Part shown: one piece after another, positions 13,661-13,889 of the stretch
Numbering within the stretch: position 1 is the stretch's first letter
Layout: each line of letters opens with the position of its first letter
Assembly: GCF_947255005.1 (NCBI RefSeq)
Contig: NZ_CAMYFI010000060.1
Coordinates: 1 to 13,889 of the forward strand
Direction: 5' to 3'
Length of the DNA stretch: 13,889 nucleotides
Source of the DNA: an uncultured Tessaracoccus sp.
GTDB lineage: Bacteria; Actinomycetota; Actinomycetes; Propionibacteriales; Propionibacteriaceae
Program-made: the position numbers and the translations under genes
Notes under the pieces: model-generated
The model's database searches: none
What the model was told of the DNA's origin: nothing
What the model saw: only the letters and a program-made list of their open reading frames with translations

Positions 13661-13889
13661 TCAGCGCTCCCCGACGGCGAAGAGCGCCAACTCGTTGCGC
13701 GCGGCCAAGCGGGCCACCGCTCCGGCCTCGTCGTGGGCTACGCGCACGTCGACCACGAACGAGGCGCCGTCGTTGAGTAGCAGCGGAGCGGTTGCCACGA
13801 CTGCAGAGACCACCTGGGATGCGTCGGCTTCATCACCGACTCCGACCAGCTCCACCGCTGTGCCCGCCGGCAAGGCAGCAGTGGGGAGT
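13661..13889 (-). CDS. SAF-domain CpaB/RcpC-like protein (partial, 3' end only)
   Basis: The frame is open through the window edge, so only the last 75 or so residues are seen; the TTG at 13873 is not a real start because the frame continues upstream (TAALPAGTAVELVG). The visible part has the C-terminal look of actinobacterial SAF-domain proteins: a GTAVELVGVGD strand-turn, then VVDVRVAHDEAGAVARLAARNELALFAVG, matching their usual final block. CpaB/RcpC proteins are secreted periplasmic or wall-associated parts of Tad systems. It sits 3 nt upstream of the CpaE-like gene at the 5' side of the visible operon. With the SAF core out of view the call is moderate. Confidence 0.6.
   Translation of the reverse strand, partial: LPTAALPAGTAVELVGVGDEADASQVVSAVVATAPLLLNDGASFVVDVRVAHDEAGAVARLAARNELALFAVGER

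Overview
The window is high-GC, with frequent GTG starts and short gene overlaps. It carries the actinobacterial order oriC - dnaN - recF - dciA. RecF and the dciA product resemble their mycobacterial counterparts, including a dciA C-terminus of RDTYG. I read it as the chromosomal origin region of an Actinomycetota member, perhaps of the Propionibacteriales; the rank below phylum is a guess.

Layout on the + strand: bases 1-80 are the right-hand end of oriC, with a perfect DnaA box, a degenerate box directly after it, and four DnaA-trio repeats. dnaA itself would lie just left of the window. A two-gene ABC exporter (MacB-type ATPase 144-953, two-FtsX-domain permease 960-3512) sits between oriC and dnaN, where the two are usually adjacent. 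A perfect 16-bp palindrome overlaps the permease stop and lies upstream of a likely dnaN promoter. dnaN (3604-4764), recF (4914-6065) and dciA (6062-6637) follow; the last two overlap as ATGA.

From 6634 to the right edge every gene is on the - strand and converges on dciA, with stop codons overlapping. In transcription order (right to left) this is a Tad/Flp-type pilus operon: a SAF-domain CpaB-like protein (partial, at the window edge), a CpaE/TadZ-like protein with an altered P-loop, the TadA/CpaF ATPase, membrane proteins TadB and TadC, a 57-residue Flp-like prepilin, and a 948-residue four-helix membrane protein. The last has two extracytoplasmic LysM domains, a long Pro/Ala linker, and a cytoplasmic SARP-like winged helix plus BTAD. 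The first five genes are packed tightly (overlaps or 3 nt), while the pilin is set apart by about 98 nt. TadA powers the machine, TadB/TadC form its inner-membrane platform, the small protein would be the pilus subunit, and the LysM/BTAD protein could link cell-wall state to transcription.

The most interesting points are: (i) the LysM-membrane-BTAD protein as a possible wall-sensing one-component regulator; (ii) a perfect inverted pair of DnaA boxes in the tadC-prepilin gap, with a one-mismatch box nearby and more box-like motifs inside tadB, so replication/DnaA biology may touch the pilus operon; (iii) a near-identical 17-bp translation-start region on the pilin and the LysM/BTAD gene; (iv) the palindrome upstream of dnaN. 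I saw no tRNA, rRNA, CRISPR, insertion sequence or convincing Rho-independent terminator.
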